From the NCBI GenBank assembly GCA_963783105.1, contig CAWAMI010000007.1, forward strand, positions 1-64,000: a stretch of 64,000 nt of DNA, given 5' to 3'. The notes under the pieces are model-generated. The model worked only from the letters and a program-made list of their open reading frames with translations. It did not search any database and was not told the origin of the DNA. This document shows positions 8,305 to 16,527 of the stretch, piece by piece. Made by a program: the position numbers and the translations under genes. The DNA comes from JAVEDQ01 sp963783105 (GTDB lineage: Bacteria; Actinomycetota; Actinomycetes; Frankiales; Frankiaceae). The number at the start of each line of letters is the position of its first letter. Position 1 is the stretch's first letter.

Positions 8305-9270
8305 ATGAAGGCGATCGTCCAGCGGGCCTACGGGGACACGGACGTCCTGGCGCTCAGCGATCTCGATCCGCCCGGGATCGGAGCCTCCGAGGTCCTGGTC
8401 CGCGTTCGCGCGGCCGCTGTCGACCGGGGGACCTGGCATCTCATGACCGGCCTGCCCTACCTGGTGCGTCTGGCCTTCGGGCTCCGACGGCCGAGGAACC
8501 CCGTGCCGGGCCTGGACGTCGCCGGTGTGGTGGAGGAGGTCGGGAACCGGGTCACCCGCTTCGCGCCCGGCGACGAGGTGTTCGGCATCGCCGCCGGGTC
8601 CTTCGCCGAGTACGCCCGCGCGCGCGAGGACAAGCTGGTCGCGAAGCCGGCAGCCGTCGCGTTCCCGGAGGCGATGGTCGCCGTGTCGGGGCTCGCCGCG
8701 CTGCAGGCCGTCCGGGACTCGGGACGGGTGGTGCCCGGCGAGCGTGTGCTGATCCTCGGGGCCTCCGGCGGAGTCGGCAGCCTCGCGGTCCAGATCGCGA
8801 AGGCCCACGGTGCGCACGTCACCGGGGTGTGCAGCACAGCGAAGACCGATCTGGTCCGGTCACTCGGGGCCGACGAGGTGATCGACTACACCCGGGAGGA
8901 CGTCACCGACGGCACGCGGCGGTGGGACGTCATCCTCGACATCGGGGGCAGGCGCTCCCTGTCCGCGCTACGCCGTGCCCTCGGCCCGACCGGGCGACTG
9001 GTGATCGTCGGCGGTGAGGACGGCGGCCGGGTATCGGGTGGGATGGGCCGGCAGCTCGGCGCGGTCCTGCTCTCGCCGTTCGTGCGACAGAAGCTGCGCA
9101 TGCTCATCTCCTCCGAGAACCAGCAGGACCTCGAGGTCCTCTCCGAACTGCTGTCGTCCGGCAGGCTCCGCTGCCCGGTCGACTCGACCTTCGCGCTCGG
9201 GGACGCCGCCGCCGCCATCGACCGTCTGCTCGCGGGACACGTGCGCGGCAAGGTCACGCTCAACGTCTGA
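8305..9270 (+). CDS. Zinc-free medium-chain alcohol dehydrogenase / quinone oxidoreductase
   Basis: This protein (321 residues) has the GroES-like N-terminal half and a Rossmann half with GASGGVGSLAVQIAK near residue 155, typical of NADPH quinone oxidoreductases. No structural-zinc Cys cluster and no catalytic Cys/His pair are seen, so it belongs to the zinc-free branch. The start ATG follows GGGAGGA. It lies in a rightward run with the DUF4386 gene 23 bases later. The substrate is unknown; carbonyl or quinone reduction is the usual activity. Confidence 0.88.
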   Translation: MKAIVQRAYGDTDVLALSDLDPPGIGASEVLVRVRAAAVDRGTWHLMTGLPYLVRLAFGLRRPRNPVPGLDVAGVVEEVGNRVTRFAPGDEVFGIAAGSFAEYARAREDKLVAKPAAVAFPEAMVAVSGLAALQAVRDSGRVVPGERVLILGASGGVGSLAVQIAKAHGAHVTGVCSTAKTDLVRSLGADEVIDYTREDVTDGTRRWDVILDIGGRRSLSALRRALGPTGRLVIVGGEDGGRVSGGMGRQLGAVLLSPFVRQKLRMLISSENQQDLEVLSELLSSGRLRCPVDSTFALGDAAAAIDRLLAGHVRGKVTLNV

Positions 9271-9293
9271 CGATCACCACCAGGGAGGCCACC

Positions 9294-10067
9294 ATGAACG
9301 ACGGACACGTCGTAGCGAACCCCGATCGCCTGGCCCGCACGATCGGACTGCTGATCCTCGCGCTGCTGGTGCTCGGGCCGTTCAGCATGCTCTACGTCCC
9401 CGGTCAGATCGTGGTGGACGGGGACGCCACCGGCACCGCTGAGAACCTGCGCGCCTCGGGCGGCCTGCTGCGCGCCGGAATCGTCGCCGACGCGGGGGTC
9501 ATGCTCATCGAGATCGCCGTTCCGGTGCTGCTCTACCTGCTGCTGCGGCCCGTCAACCGGGCAGTGGCGCTGGTCGCGGCCCTGTCGCGCTTCGCCGAGG
9601 CGGTGGTGATCGGAGTCAGCCTGCTCGCCTACGTCCTCGCCCTGCGACTTGCGGACAGCCCGGCGTACCTCGAGGCGTTCGACTCCGGGCAGCGGGATGC
9701 GCTGGCGCTCCTGGCGCTCGACAGCCATGCGGACGCCGTCTACATCGGGCAGCTGTTCTTCGCCTTCTCGCTGTTCCTGCTCGGCTGGCTGGTGTACCGG
9801 GCGGGCTACCTCCCGCAGGTTCTCGGCGTGCTGTTGTGGGTTGCGGCCGCCGGCTACGCCGCCGACGGATTCGGCAACCTGTTGTGGAGCGGCTACGAGG
9901 ACTCCTTCGGCTGGCTCGTCGGCCTCACCGCGCTGGTCGGTGAGGTGCCCTTCTTCCTGTGGTTGCTGATCAAGGGCGTCGACCGCCGGGCGTGGAACGA
10001 CCGCGTGCTGCACGGAGCGCACCCGCAGACGGAGGCTGCAGCTGAGCCGGAGATGGCCGGGCGGTGA
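9294..10067 (+). CDS. DUF4386 family membrane protein (first copy)
   Basis: The product is 257 residues with six or seven hydrophobic segments, the first at about 15-35. The pattern is that of DUF4386: a short loop with YVPGQIVVDGDATGTAENL, then RAGIVAD, then a central LDSHADAVYIGQLFFAFSLF block. The function of this family is not known. The ATG has a strong AGGGAGG ribosome site. A second member is at 12000, on the far side of the two-component genes, and the shared VPGD-type loop suggests paralogy. Confidence 0.85.
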   Translation: MNDGHVVANPDRLARTIGLLILALLVLGPFSMLYVPGQIVVDGDATGTAENLRASGGLLRAGIVADAGVMLIEIAVPVLLYLLLRPVNRAVALVAALSRFAEAVVIGVSLLAYVLALRLADSPAYLEAFDSGQRDALALLALDSHADAVYIGQLFFAFSLFLLGWLVYRAGYLPQVLGVLLWVAAAGYAADGFGNLLWSGYEDSFGWLVGLTALVGEVPFFLWLLIKGVDRRAWNDRVLHGAHPQTEAAAEPEMAGR

Positions 10068-10120
10068 CCACGGCTGCAGCACGACGAGGCGGCGGGTCCG
10101 TCGCACGTCCTCCCGAGGAA

Positions 10121-10163
10121 GGGGCCAAAGTCCGTTTCGTCCGGCGGATCCCCCTCGGATAGT
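10121..10163 (+). promoter_or_regulatory. Possible DosR-like box and leaderless promoter
   Basis: GGGGCCAAAGTCCG (10121-10134) resembles the imperfect palindrome bound by DosR/DevR regulators. Next come TTTCGT (10135-10140) as a weak -35 and GATAGT (10158-10163) as a good -10. Exactly seven bases later is the ATG at 10171, so the transcript may start at the start codon. The box would be centred about 43 bases upstream of the transcript start, a common activator position. All of this is inference from motifs. Confidence 0.35.
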
Positions 10164-10170
10164 GCCGAGC

Positions 10171-11214
10171 ATGACGACGCTCAGCACCCGGGTGTCCCCG
10201 CGTCGCCGTTCCGAGGAGGGCGACCGCGACGGATCGATCCCTCCGTGGCGCTACTCCTCGCTCTACACCCGCGTGGTGGCGGTCAACGCGTCCATATTGG
10301 CCGCGGCCGTGATCGCCCTGACCATCACCCCCGCCACGGTGTCCTCGCCGGCCACCGGCGGGGAGTGGTTGATCCTCGGGGTCGGGCTCGCCGTGCTGGT
10401 GGTCGCGAACGCGGCACTGCTCAGGCTCAGCTTCCGCGGACTGACCGCGCTCGTTCGGCGGATGGAGACGCTCGACCTCCTGCAGCCCCAGGAGCGGCTG
10501 CCCGAGATAGGAGGCGTCGAGACGCGAGCCCTGATCGTCGGCTACAACCGCATGCTCGCCCGGCTCGAGGTCGAGCGCCGCGCGAGCATGCGCCGGACGA
10601 TCTCCGGGATGGAGGCGGAGCGGTCCCGTATCGGGATGGAGCTGCACGACGAGATCGGGCAGCGGCTCACCGGGCTCCTGCTCCAACTCGGAGGCATCCA
10701 TGACGACGCGCCGGACCAGCTGCGTCCCCGCGTGGAGGGTGTCCGGGACCAGGCGCGATCGACGCTGGACGAGGTCGGCGCGCTGGCCTATCAGGTACGC
10801 CCCGCGGTCCTCGCCGACCTGGGGCTGCGCAGCGGACTCGGTGCCCTGGCCGACTCCTTCCGGACGGCGGACAAGGCACGGATCGACCTGACCCTGCCGA
10901 GTCACATGCCCTCGATGACGACCGAGGCGGAGTTGGCCGTCTACCGCATCGCGCAGGAGGCGCTCACCAACGCCCTCCGCCACTCCGACGCCACCCGGGT
11001 CGCGGTCGTCCTCGAGCTCCTGCCCGGACGGCTCGACCTGCAGGTGACCGACGACGGCCGAGGCATGTGCGGAGGAGAGGAGCTGGAGGGGCAGGGGCTG
11101 CGCGGTATGCGGGAACGTGCGGTACTGATCGGCGGCCGGCTGCGCATCGAGAGCCCGCCGCTGCACGGGGTTCGGGTCCACCTGACGGTGCCGACGGGCA
11201 GCCTCGGCGGCTGA
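10171..11214 (+). CDS. Membrane sensor histidine kinase (HisKA_3 type)
   Basis: The gene encodes 347 residues. Two hydrophobic segments near residues 35-55 and 65-85 are followed by a short HAMP-like linker. The dimerisation block with the phospho-acceptor His at about 159 (MELHDEIGQR) comes next, then a GHKL ATPase with NALRHS and DDGRGM. It likely autophosphorylates and passes phosphate to the response regulator two bases downstream. The almost absent extracellular loop suggests sensing in or near the membrane. A GTG at 10162 is an alternative start; the ATG at 10171 is favoured by the -10 spacing. Confidence 0.92.
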   Translation: MTTLSTRVSPRRRSEEGDRDGSIPPWRYSSLYTRVVAVNASILAAAVIALTITPATVSSPATGGEWLILGVGLAVLVVANAALLRLSFRGLTALVRRMETLDLLQPQERLPEIGGVETRALIVGYNRMLARLEVERRASMRRTISGMEAERSRIGMELHDEIGQRLTGLLLQLGGIHDDAPDQLRPRVEGVRDQARSTLDEVGALAYQVRPAVLADLGLRSGLGALADSFRTADKARIDLTLPSHMPSMTTEAELAVYRIAQEALTNALRHSDATRVAVVLELLPGRLDLQVTDDGRGMCGGEELEGQGLRGMRERAVLIGGRLRIESPPLHGVRVHLTVPTGSLGG

Positions 11215-11216
11215 CG

Positions 11217-11876
11217 ATGCCCATTCCCTTTCCAGCTCGCGTGCTCATCGCCGACGATCACGTCGTCGTGCGGGAGGGGTTGAAGGCCGTGCTCGGCCGA
11301 CAGGCCGACTTCCAGGTGGCGGCCGAGGCCGCCGACGGCATCGAGGCCGTGACGAAGGCGCTCGGCGAGGACATCCATCTGGCCGTCCTGGACGTGGCGA
11401 TGCCGAGGATGACGGGGCTGCAGGCGGCTCGGACCATCTCCCGGCGTCGGCCGGACCTGCCGATCCTCTTGCTGTCGATGTACGACCGTGAGCAGTACTT
11501 CTTCGAGTCCATCGTGGCCGGAGCGTCCGGTTATGTCCTCAAGCGACAGGCCGACCGCGACATCGTCGACGCCTGCCGCGCCGCGTTGCGGGACGAACCG
11601 TTCATCTATCCCGAGGCGCTGTCGGCGATGATGCGCCGCCACCTCGACCGGTCCGCGCACGGGGCGCCGGCCGACCGGGGGCCGCTCACCCCTCGCGAGA
11701 CCGAGGTGGTCAAGCTGATCGCCGAGGGGCACAGCTCGAGCGAGATCGCCGACCTGCTGTTCATCAGCGTCAAGACGGTGGAGCGCCATCGGGCCAACGT
11801 CCTGGACAAGCTCCGTCTGAGCGACCGGGTCGAGGTCACGCGGTACGCCATCCGTTCCGGTCTCGTCGAGCCCTGA
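11217..11876 (+). CDS. NarL/LuxR-type response regulator
   Basis: The protein has 219 residues: a receiver domain with acidic pocket DD at 13-14, phospho-acceptor Asp 59 (LAVLDVAMP) and Lys near 109, then a C-terminal LuxR helix-turn-helix beginning LTPRETEVV, with the recognition helix in SVKTVERHRANV. It starts two bases after the kinase stop, so the pair is coupled. It probably acts as a DNA-binding activator. The imperfect palindrome upstream of the kinase is a natural candidate site, though this is not shown. Confidence 0.93.
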   Translation: MPIPFPARVLIADDHVVVREGLKAVLGRQADFQVAAEAADGIEAVTKALGEDIHLAVLDVAMPRMTGLQAARTISRRRPDLPILLLSMYDREQYFFESIVAGASGYVLKRQADRDIVDACRAALRDEPFIYPEALSAMMRRHLDRSAHGAPADRGPLTPRETEVVKLIAEGHSSSEIADLLFISVKTVERHRANVLDKLRLSDRVEVTRYAIRSGLVEP

Positions 11877-11999
11877 CCTCCCGGTCCGGTCCGCGCGCGG
11901 TCCGGAAATGGGGTCCGCTGCGGATGGTCGTCGCCACGTCCCGGACCGAGATTGGTTCGCGAGGCACGAGAGGCGACGGCCCGAGATCGGTGGTGCAGC

Positions 12000-12800
12000 G
12001 TGACCATCCCATTCACCTCCCCGACAGCGGCGATCGAGGCTCCGACGGCTCCGACGCGTGATCCGGCGCCTGCTCCGGAGCCGACCGCCGGGGCCACCTC
12101 GCGTCGTCGGGCCCGCCTCGCCGGGCTGAGTTACCTGCTCGTCCTCGTGTTCGGTGCCTTCGCCCAGGTCGCCGTCCGGGACGAGCTCTACGTTCCCGGG
12201 GACCCCGGCGCGACCGCGACCAACCTGGCCGACCGATCGACGTTGTTCCGTCTCGGCTTCGTCTCCGATCTGTTCATGGCGACGTTCCTCCTGCTGACGG
12301 CGATGGCGTTGTACCGGCTGCTGCGTCACGTGCACCGGGACGCCGCCGCCGCGATGGTCGTATTCGCGGCCGTCGGTACTGCGATCACGTTCGCCGTCCT
12401 CAGCCAATCGTTCGCCGCTCTCCTCGCGGCCACCGAGCCGAGCTACGGATCGACGCTCGGCGCCGATCAGTCCGCCGCGGTGTCGCTGCTGCTGCTCGAC
12501 ACCCATCACTACGGCTACCTGAGCGCCCAGATCTTCTTCGGGCTGTGGCTGCTGCCCCTCGGCTATCTGGTCTACCGGTCGGGGATGTTCCCGCGCTGGC
12601 TCGGCGTCCTTCTCCTCGCGGGTTGCGTGGGCTTCCTCGTCGACACCGTCCTGCTGTTCCTGGCCGAGGACGCGCGGGACGCGCTCGGACCGGTCGTCGG
12701 AACGCTGACCTCGGTCGCCGAGCTGGTCATGATCGGCTGGCTGCTGATCCGGGGCGCCGGTCCGGCTCGTCGAGGCGCGGGTGAGGGTCCCGGCGGGTGA
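12000..12800 (+). CDS. DUF4386 family membrane protein (second copy)
   Basis: The product is 266 residues from GTG 12000. A TTG at 11952 could extend it by 16 residues. A Pro/Thr/Ala-rich N-terminal tail of about 45 residues precedes six or so membrane segments. The family hallmarks are the loop with YVPGDPGATATNL, LFRLGFVSD and the central LLDTHHYGYLSAQIFFGLWL. It is a paralogue of the 9294 gene. The stop overlaps the next start (GTGA). Function is unknown. Confidence 0.85.
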   Translation: MTIPFTSPTAAIEAPTAPTRDPAPAPEPTAGATSRRRARLAGLSYLLVLVFGAFAQVAVRDELYVPGDPGATATNLADRSTLFRLGFVSDLFMATFLLLTAMALYRLLRHVHRDAAAAMVVFAAVGTAITFAVLSQSFAALLAATEPSYGSTLGADQSAAVSLLLLDTHHYGYLSAQIFFGLWLLPLGYLVYRSGMFPRWLGVLLLAGCVGFLVDTVLLFLAEDARDALGPVVGTLTSVAELVMIGWLLIRGAGPARRGAGEGPGG

Positions 12801-14041
12801 GCTTCCGTGCGTACCTGAGGTGGGAGGGCGCCCTGGCCGTGGTCGTCGGCGTGACCCTCTGTGCCTTCGGCTGGCACGCAGGGCATCAGAGCATCGGCGA
12901 TTCGGCGATGAGTGGCCTGCTCATGCTCACCGGGACGGGCGTCTTCCTGGCCCTCCGGCACCGGGTGCGCTTCCGTGCGCCGGGGGACTGGTTCACGGCG
13001 CGCCCGCTCGCTGTTCCGGCGCTCACGCCGCCCTGCTCCCGTCCCAGGCTGTTCCTCGCCCTGATCGGCGAGTTGTCGGCTCTCACGGCCGCCACCGTCG
13101 GCTTGAGCATCCTGACCGGCTACTGGCTCACCTACGTCGACTTCGGCGTCTGGCTGATCGCGATCGGCGTCATCAAGATCGGCCCGGCGGTGGGCGCGGT
13201 CGAACGGCACGAGGCGAGTTCGGGATCGACCCTGCGTGTCGCGCGGCGACGGGTTCGGGGGTTCGTCGAGGTCACCGCGCATCGTGCGGCCGTCCCTGGA
13301 CCGGAGCTTGCGCCCGGCCCCGGAGGCGAGGACGCTGCGCCTCCTCTCGAGAAGGAGGAGGTGGCCGTCGTGTTGGGACGGGCCGTCGTCGCGCAGGGCA
13401 ATCCGGCGAAGGTCGACGAGGTGGTGGCGTTCGTCCGGGACAGGGTGCAACCGCTGGCGGACTCGCTGCCCGGGAGCCTCGGGTTGTCGATGCTCGTCAA
13501 CCGGGACACCGGGATGGTCGTGGTCAACAGCGTCTGGTCGGACGAGGCGGCACTCGCCGCGAGCGACGACGCGTTGAGGGACGTCCGGCAGGAGGCGCTT
13601 TCGATGATCGGGGCGCCCGCGGCGGAGATCCACGTGATCGAGCCGGCCGTCATCTTCCAGAGCGAGCCGGATCGGCCCGGCTTCTGGACCCGCGCCACCG
13701 AGATCCAGGAGGCGCCGGAACGGATGGACCAGCAGATCGCGACGTTCCGGGACGTCGTGATGCCGGCGATCCGTGAGCACTTCGCCGGGGCCAACACCAT
13801 CGGCCTGATGGTGGACCGGAAGACCGGCTACGCCGTCGCCAACATCAGCTACACCTCGCGTGAGGCGATGGAGGCCACCCGGGGAGCCGCCGACCGGCTC
13901 CGCTCGGAGAGCGTGCGCGACGAGGGTGCGGAGGTGTTGCGGGTGCTGGAACTCGAGATCGCGATCGTCGGCATCCGACCCCCGATCGACATGCCGGCCC
14001 AGGGGCGTCCCGTCGAGTTCCCGAGCTCCCTGCGGCGCTGA
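12797..14041 (+). CDS. Membrane protein fused to two ABM-like domains
   Basis: The 414-residue frame has three or four hydrophobic segments in residues 1-140, a poorly structured linker (about 141-188), then two ferredoxin-like repeats (about 190-290 and 295-400) resembling antibiotic biosynthesis monooxygenase domains. A perfect AAGGAGG lies inside the frame at 13352-13358 with GTG codons at 13361 and 13370. This suggests the soluble part is, or was, a separate gene (13370-14041, about 223 residues). It is coupled to the DUF4386 gene through GTGA. The functions of both parts are unknown. Confidence 0.65.
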   Translation: MSFRAYLRWEGALAVVVGVTLCAFGWHAGHQSIGDSAMSGLLMLTGTGVFLALRHRVRFRAPGDWFTARPLAVPALTPPCSRPRLFLALIGELSALTAATVGLSILTGYWLTYVDFGVWLIAIGVIKIGPAVGAVERHEASSGSTLRVARRRVRGFVEVTAHRAAVPGPELAPGPGGEDAAPPLEKEEVAVVLGRAVVAQGNPAKVDEVVAFVRDRVQPLADSLPGSLGLSMLVNRDTGMVVVNSVWSDEAALAASDDALRDVRQEALSMIGAPAAEIHVIEPAVIFQSEPDRPGFWTRATEIQEAPERMDQQIATFRDVVMPAIREHFAGANTIGLMVDRKTGYAVANISYTSREAMEATRGAADRLRSESVRDEGAEVLRVLELEIAIVGIRPPIDMPAQGRPVEFPSSLRR

Positions 14042-14063
14042 CCGCCTCCGGGAGCCGGTACGG

Positions 14064-14801
14064 CTAGCCGTCCTGGCCGCCCGCCGAGCGCACGTCGACG
14101 ACGCCGGGGATCGGCGTGGTGTCGGAGAAGGCGTCCTTCAGTGCGTCCACGCCCTCCTGTGGGCGGGCCAGCGGGAGCAGCTCCTGCTGGCGCGCCTGGC
14201 GGGCTCGCTGCACGTCGATCCCCATGTGCCGGTTGCGGTCCTCCTCGACCGCCCGGTCGCACTCGCCCTCGCGGTTGAACGACCACATCAGCATCGGGTC
14301 GCCCAGCGGCAGCTGCGTGCCCGGCTGCCCGTCGTGCCGGCCGGTGTGCCAGGTGTGCCAGGTCTTGCCGTAGGAGTTCATCAACCGCTTCATGAAGGCG
14401 GTCTCGGCGGTTAACGGCAGCCCCGGGGCGACCAGCTGTCCGGACATGATCTCGAAGTTGTGCGGATGCCAGTACGGCCGCTCCCGGTCGGGCAGGGTCT
14501 CGAACAGCCGCTCGCTGACGATGTACTCGACCCCGATGAGGTTCGCCGTTCTCGTGTTGCCGTCGAACAGGACGCACTGGAGCAGGTCGTCGTTGACCAC
14601 CCGGCAGAAGTGGTGGGCCTCCATCTGCATCTGCGGCTCGTGTTTCGCGGGGTGGAAGCCGACGACGTAGACGTCGAACCCCTTCAGCGGGCCGGCGTCC
14701 TGGAGCAGGTTCGCGCCCTGTTCCAGCACGGCCAGCGAGAAGCCCTTGCCGTCGCCTGCGGGTCGTACCGGGCTGTGCCGATCCTTGATCTTCGGATTCA
14801 T
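14064..14801 (-). CDS. DUF1264 / oil-body-associated-like protein
   Basis: This protein (245 residues) has the family block HHFCRVVNDDLLQCVLFDG, then ANLIGVEYIVSERLFETLP, WHPHNFEIMSGQL and WHTWHTG. These match DUF1264, the plant oil-body-associated protein family that also occurs in bacteria. No signal or membrane segment is seen, so it is cytoplasmic or lipid-associated. The start ATG at 14801 has AGGAGCGGCGGA in front; the frame is open to 14840. Function in bacteria is not known. Confidence 0.85.
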   Translation of the reverse strand: MNPKIKDRHSPVRPAGDGKGFSLAVLEQGANLLQDAGPLKGFDVYVVGFHPAKHEPQMQMEAHHFCRVVNDDLLQCVLFDGNTRTANLIGVEYIVSERLFETLPDRERPYWHPHNFEIMSGQLVAPGLPLTAETAFMKRLMNSYGKTWHTWHTGRHDGQPGTQLPLGDPMLMWSFNREGECDRAVEEDRNRHMGIDVQRARQARQQELLPLARPQEGVDALKDAFSDTTPIPGVVDVRSAGGQDG

Positions 14802-14849
14802 TCCGCCGCTCCTGCCGTTGGTCCCGCGGGATCCGGACACGACCGGCCC

Positions 14850-16427
14850 TCAGGAGATGCTGCGCCCCTGGCCCTCCCAGTAGGGCTCGCGGAGCTCGCG
14901 CTTGAGCAGCTTGCCGCTGGGGTTGCGCGGCAGCACGTCGACGAAGTCGACCGACGTCGGGCACTTGTAGTGGGCGATGCGGTCGCGGCAGAAGGCGATC
15001 AGGTCGTCCTCCGTGACCGTAGCGCCCTCGGTCCGGACGACCACGGCCTTGACCGTCTCGCCCCACCTCGGCGACGGGACGCCGATGACGGCCGACTCCA
15101 CGACCTCCGGGTGGCCCGAGAGGACGTTCTCGACCTCGATCGGATAGATGTTCTCGCCACCTGAGACGATCATGTCCTTGATCCGGTCGGTGAGGAACAG
15201 GAAGCCCTCCTCGTCGACGTAGCCCGCGTCGCCGGAGTGGAACCAGCCCTCGCCGGTGAACGAGCTCGCCGTCTCCTCCGGCTTGCGCCAGTAGCCGGGG
15301 GCGTTCTGCTGCGAGCGGGTCCAGACCTCACCCACCTGGTTCGGCCCGAGCGTGTCGCCGCTCGCCGGGTCCACGATCCGGATCTCCACGTAGTCCCAGG
15401 GCTTGCCGGCGCTGCGGAGCAGGTGGGCCCGCGGCCCGCCCGGGTCGTGGTCCGCGTGGTCGAGCTGCGTGATCGCGCCGGTCGTCTCGGTCAGGCCGTA
15501 GACCTGCACGAAGTTGGTGTGCGGGAACGTCTTCAGCGCGCGGAGCAGCACGTCCTCGGTGATCGGCGAGGCGCCGTAGACGATGTAGCGGACGCCGGAG
15601 AAGTCGCGGTCCTGCACTCCGGGGATCGACGTCAGCACCTGCAGGATCACCGGGACGAAGAACGCGTGCGTCACGTCGCCCGCGAGCAGGTCGAGGGTGC
15701 GCATCGGGTCGAACTCGCGCTCGAGCACCGTCTCCGCGCCCTGTGCCATGCCGGCCAGGGCCCAGCCGCAGCCCGCGATGTGGAACAGCGGCATGACGGC
15801 CAGGACCACCGAGTCCGCCGCCAGCTCCCACTTGACTTGCTGGTGATTCAGTGACCCGTCCTCGGGGAGCAGCGCCGCGAGGTTCGCGTTGGTGAGCATC
15901 ACGCCCTTCGGCAGCCCGGTCGTCCCGGACGTGTAGAGCTGCAGCGCGACGTCCTCGAACGCCAGGGAGATCCCGGGGTCGCTGACGTCGGAGCGGGCGC
16001 TCCACGTCGCGTAGTCGGTCCAGCGCGGGTGCTCGCCGATCGCGACGAGGCGGGAGCCACGCGACAGCGACTCCTCCTCCTTCTCGACCGCCGCGAGGAA
16101 GTCGGGACCGACGACGACGACGCGGGCCTCGGCGTCCGCGCAGATCTCCGCCATCTCGCTCGGCGACAGCCGCCAGTTCACCGAGACGAGGACCCCGCCG
16201 AGCTTGGCCGCGCCGAACAGCAGCTCCCAGAACTCGACGCCGTTCTTGTCGATGACCGCGATCCGGGATCCGTGCTCCACGCCCTCGTCGGCGAGCGCGG
16301 CCGCGACCTGGTTGGCGCGGTCGTCCATCTCGGCCCACGAGATGCGCCGCTCGCCGTAACGCAGCATGGTCGCGTCCGGACGCTGCTCGGCGTGCCGCCG
16401 GAGGACGTCTGCCAGCCGGAACTCCAC
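14850..16427 (-). CDS. Fatty-acyl-CoA ligase (ANL superfamily)
   Basis: The enzyme (525 residues) activates a carboxylic acid as acyl-AMP and then acyl-CoA. The P-loop-like motif LYTSGTTGLPKG lies near residue 165, the A8-like hinge near 400 (HSGDAGYVDEEGFLFLTDRIKD), and the catalytic Lys is about 506 in PSGKLLKREL. The GTG start follows GAGGAGACC. Length and motifs fit medium- or long-chain and aromatic acid ligases; the exact substrate is open. It sits 48 bases upstream of the DUF1264 gene on the same strand, so the two may share a transcript and a lipid-related role. Confidence 0.9.
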   Translation of the reverse strand: MEFRLADVLRRHAEQRPDATMLRYGERRISWAEMDDRANQVAAALADEGVEHGSRIAVIDKNGVEFWELLFGAAKLGGVLVSVNWRLSPSEMAEICADAEARVVVVGPDFLAAVEKEEESLSRGSRLVAIGEHPRWTDYATWSARSDVSDPGISLAFEDVALQLYTSGTTGLPKGVMLTNANLAALLPEDGSLNHQQVKWELAADSVVLAVMPLFHIAGCGWALAGMAQGAETVLEREFDPMRTLDLLAGDVTHAFFVPVILQVLTSIPGVQDRDFSGVRYIVYGASPITEDVLLRALKTFPHTNFVQVYGLTETTGAITQLDHADHDPGGPRAHLLRSAGKPWDYVEIRIVDPASGDTLGPNQVGEVWTRSQQNAPGYWRKPEETASSFTGEGWFHSGDAGYVDEEGFLFLTDRIKDMIVSGGENIYPIEVENVLSGHPEVVESAVIGVPSPRWGETVKAVVVRTEGATVTEDDLIAFCRDRIAHYKCPTSVDFVDVLPRNPSGKLLKRELREPYWEGQGRSIS

Positions 16428-16527
16428 GTGGGTCTCCTCGCAACCGGGGTGAGGCCTGTCCCGGCAGTGTGACTCACGCCTCAGGCGCGCGTCGAGAAGC
16501 GCTCGGAGGCGGTCGGGGGGAGTCCGG

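Noticed and set aside
14060..14071. ACGGCTAGCCGT palindrome between convergent genes
   Set aside because: It has no loop, overlaps the DUF1264 stop codon and is too short to call a terminator or operator.
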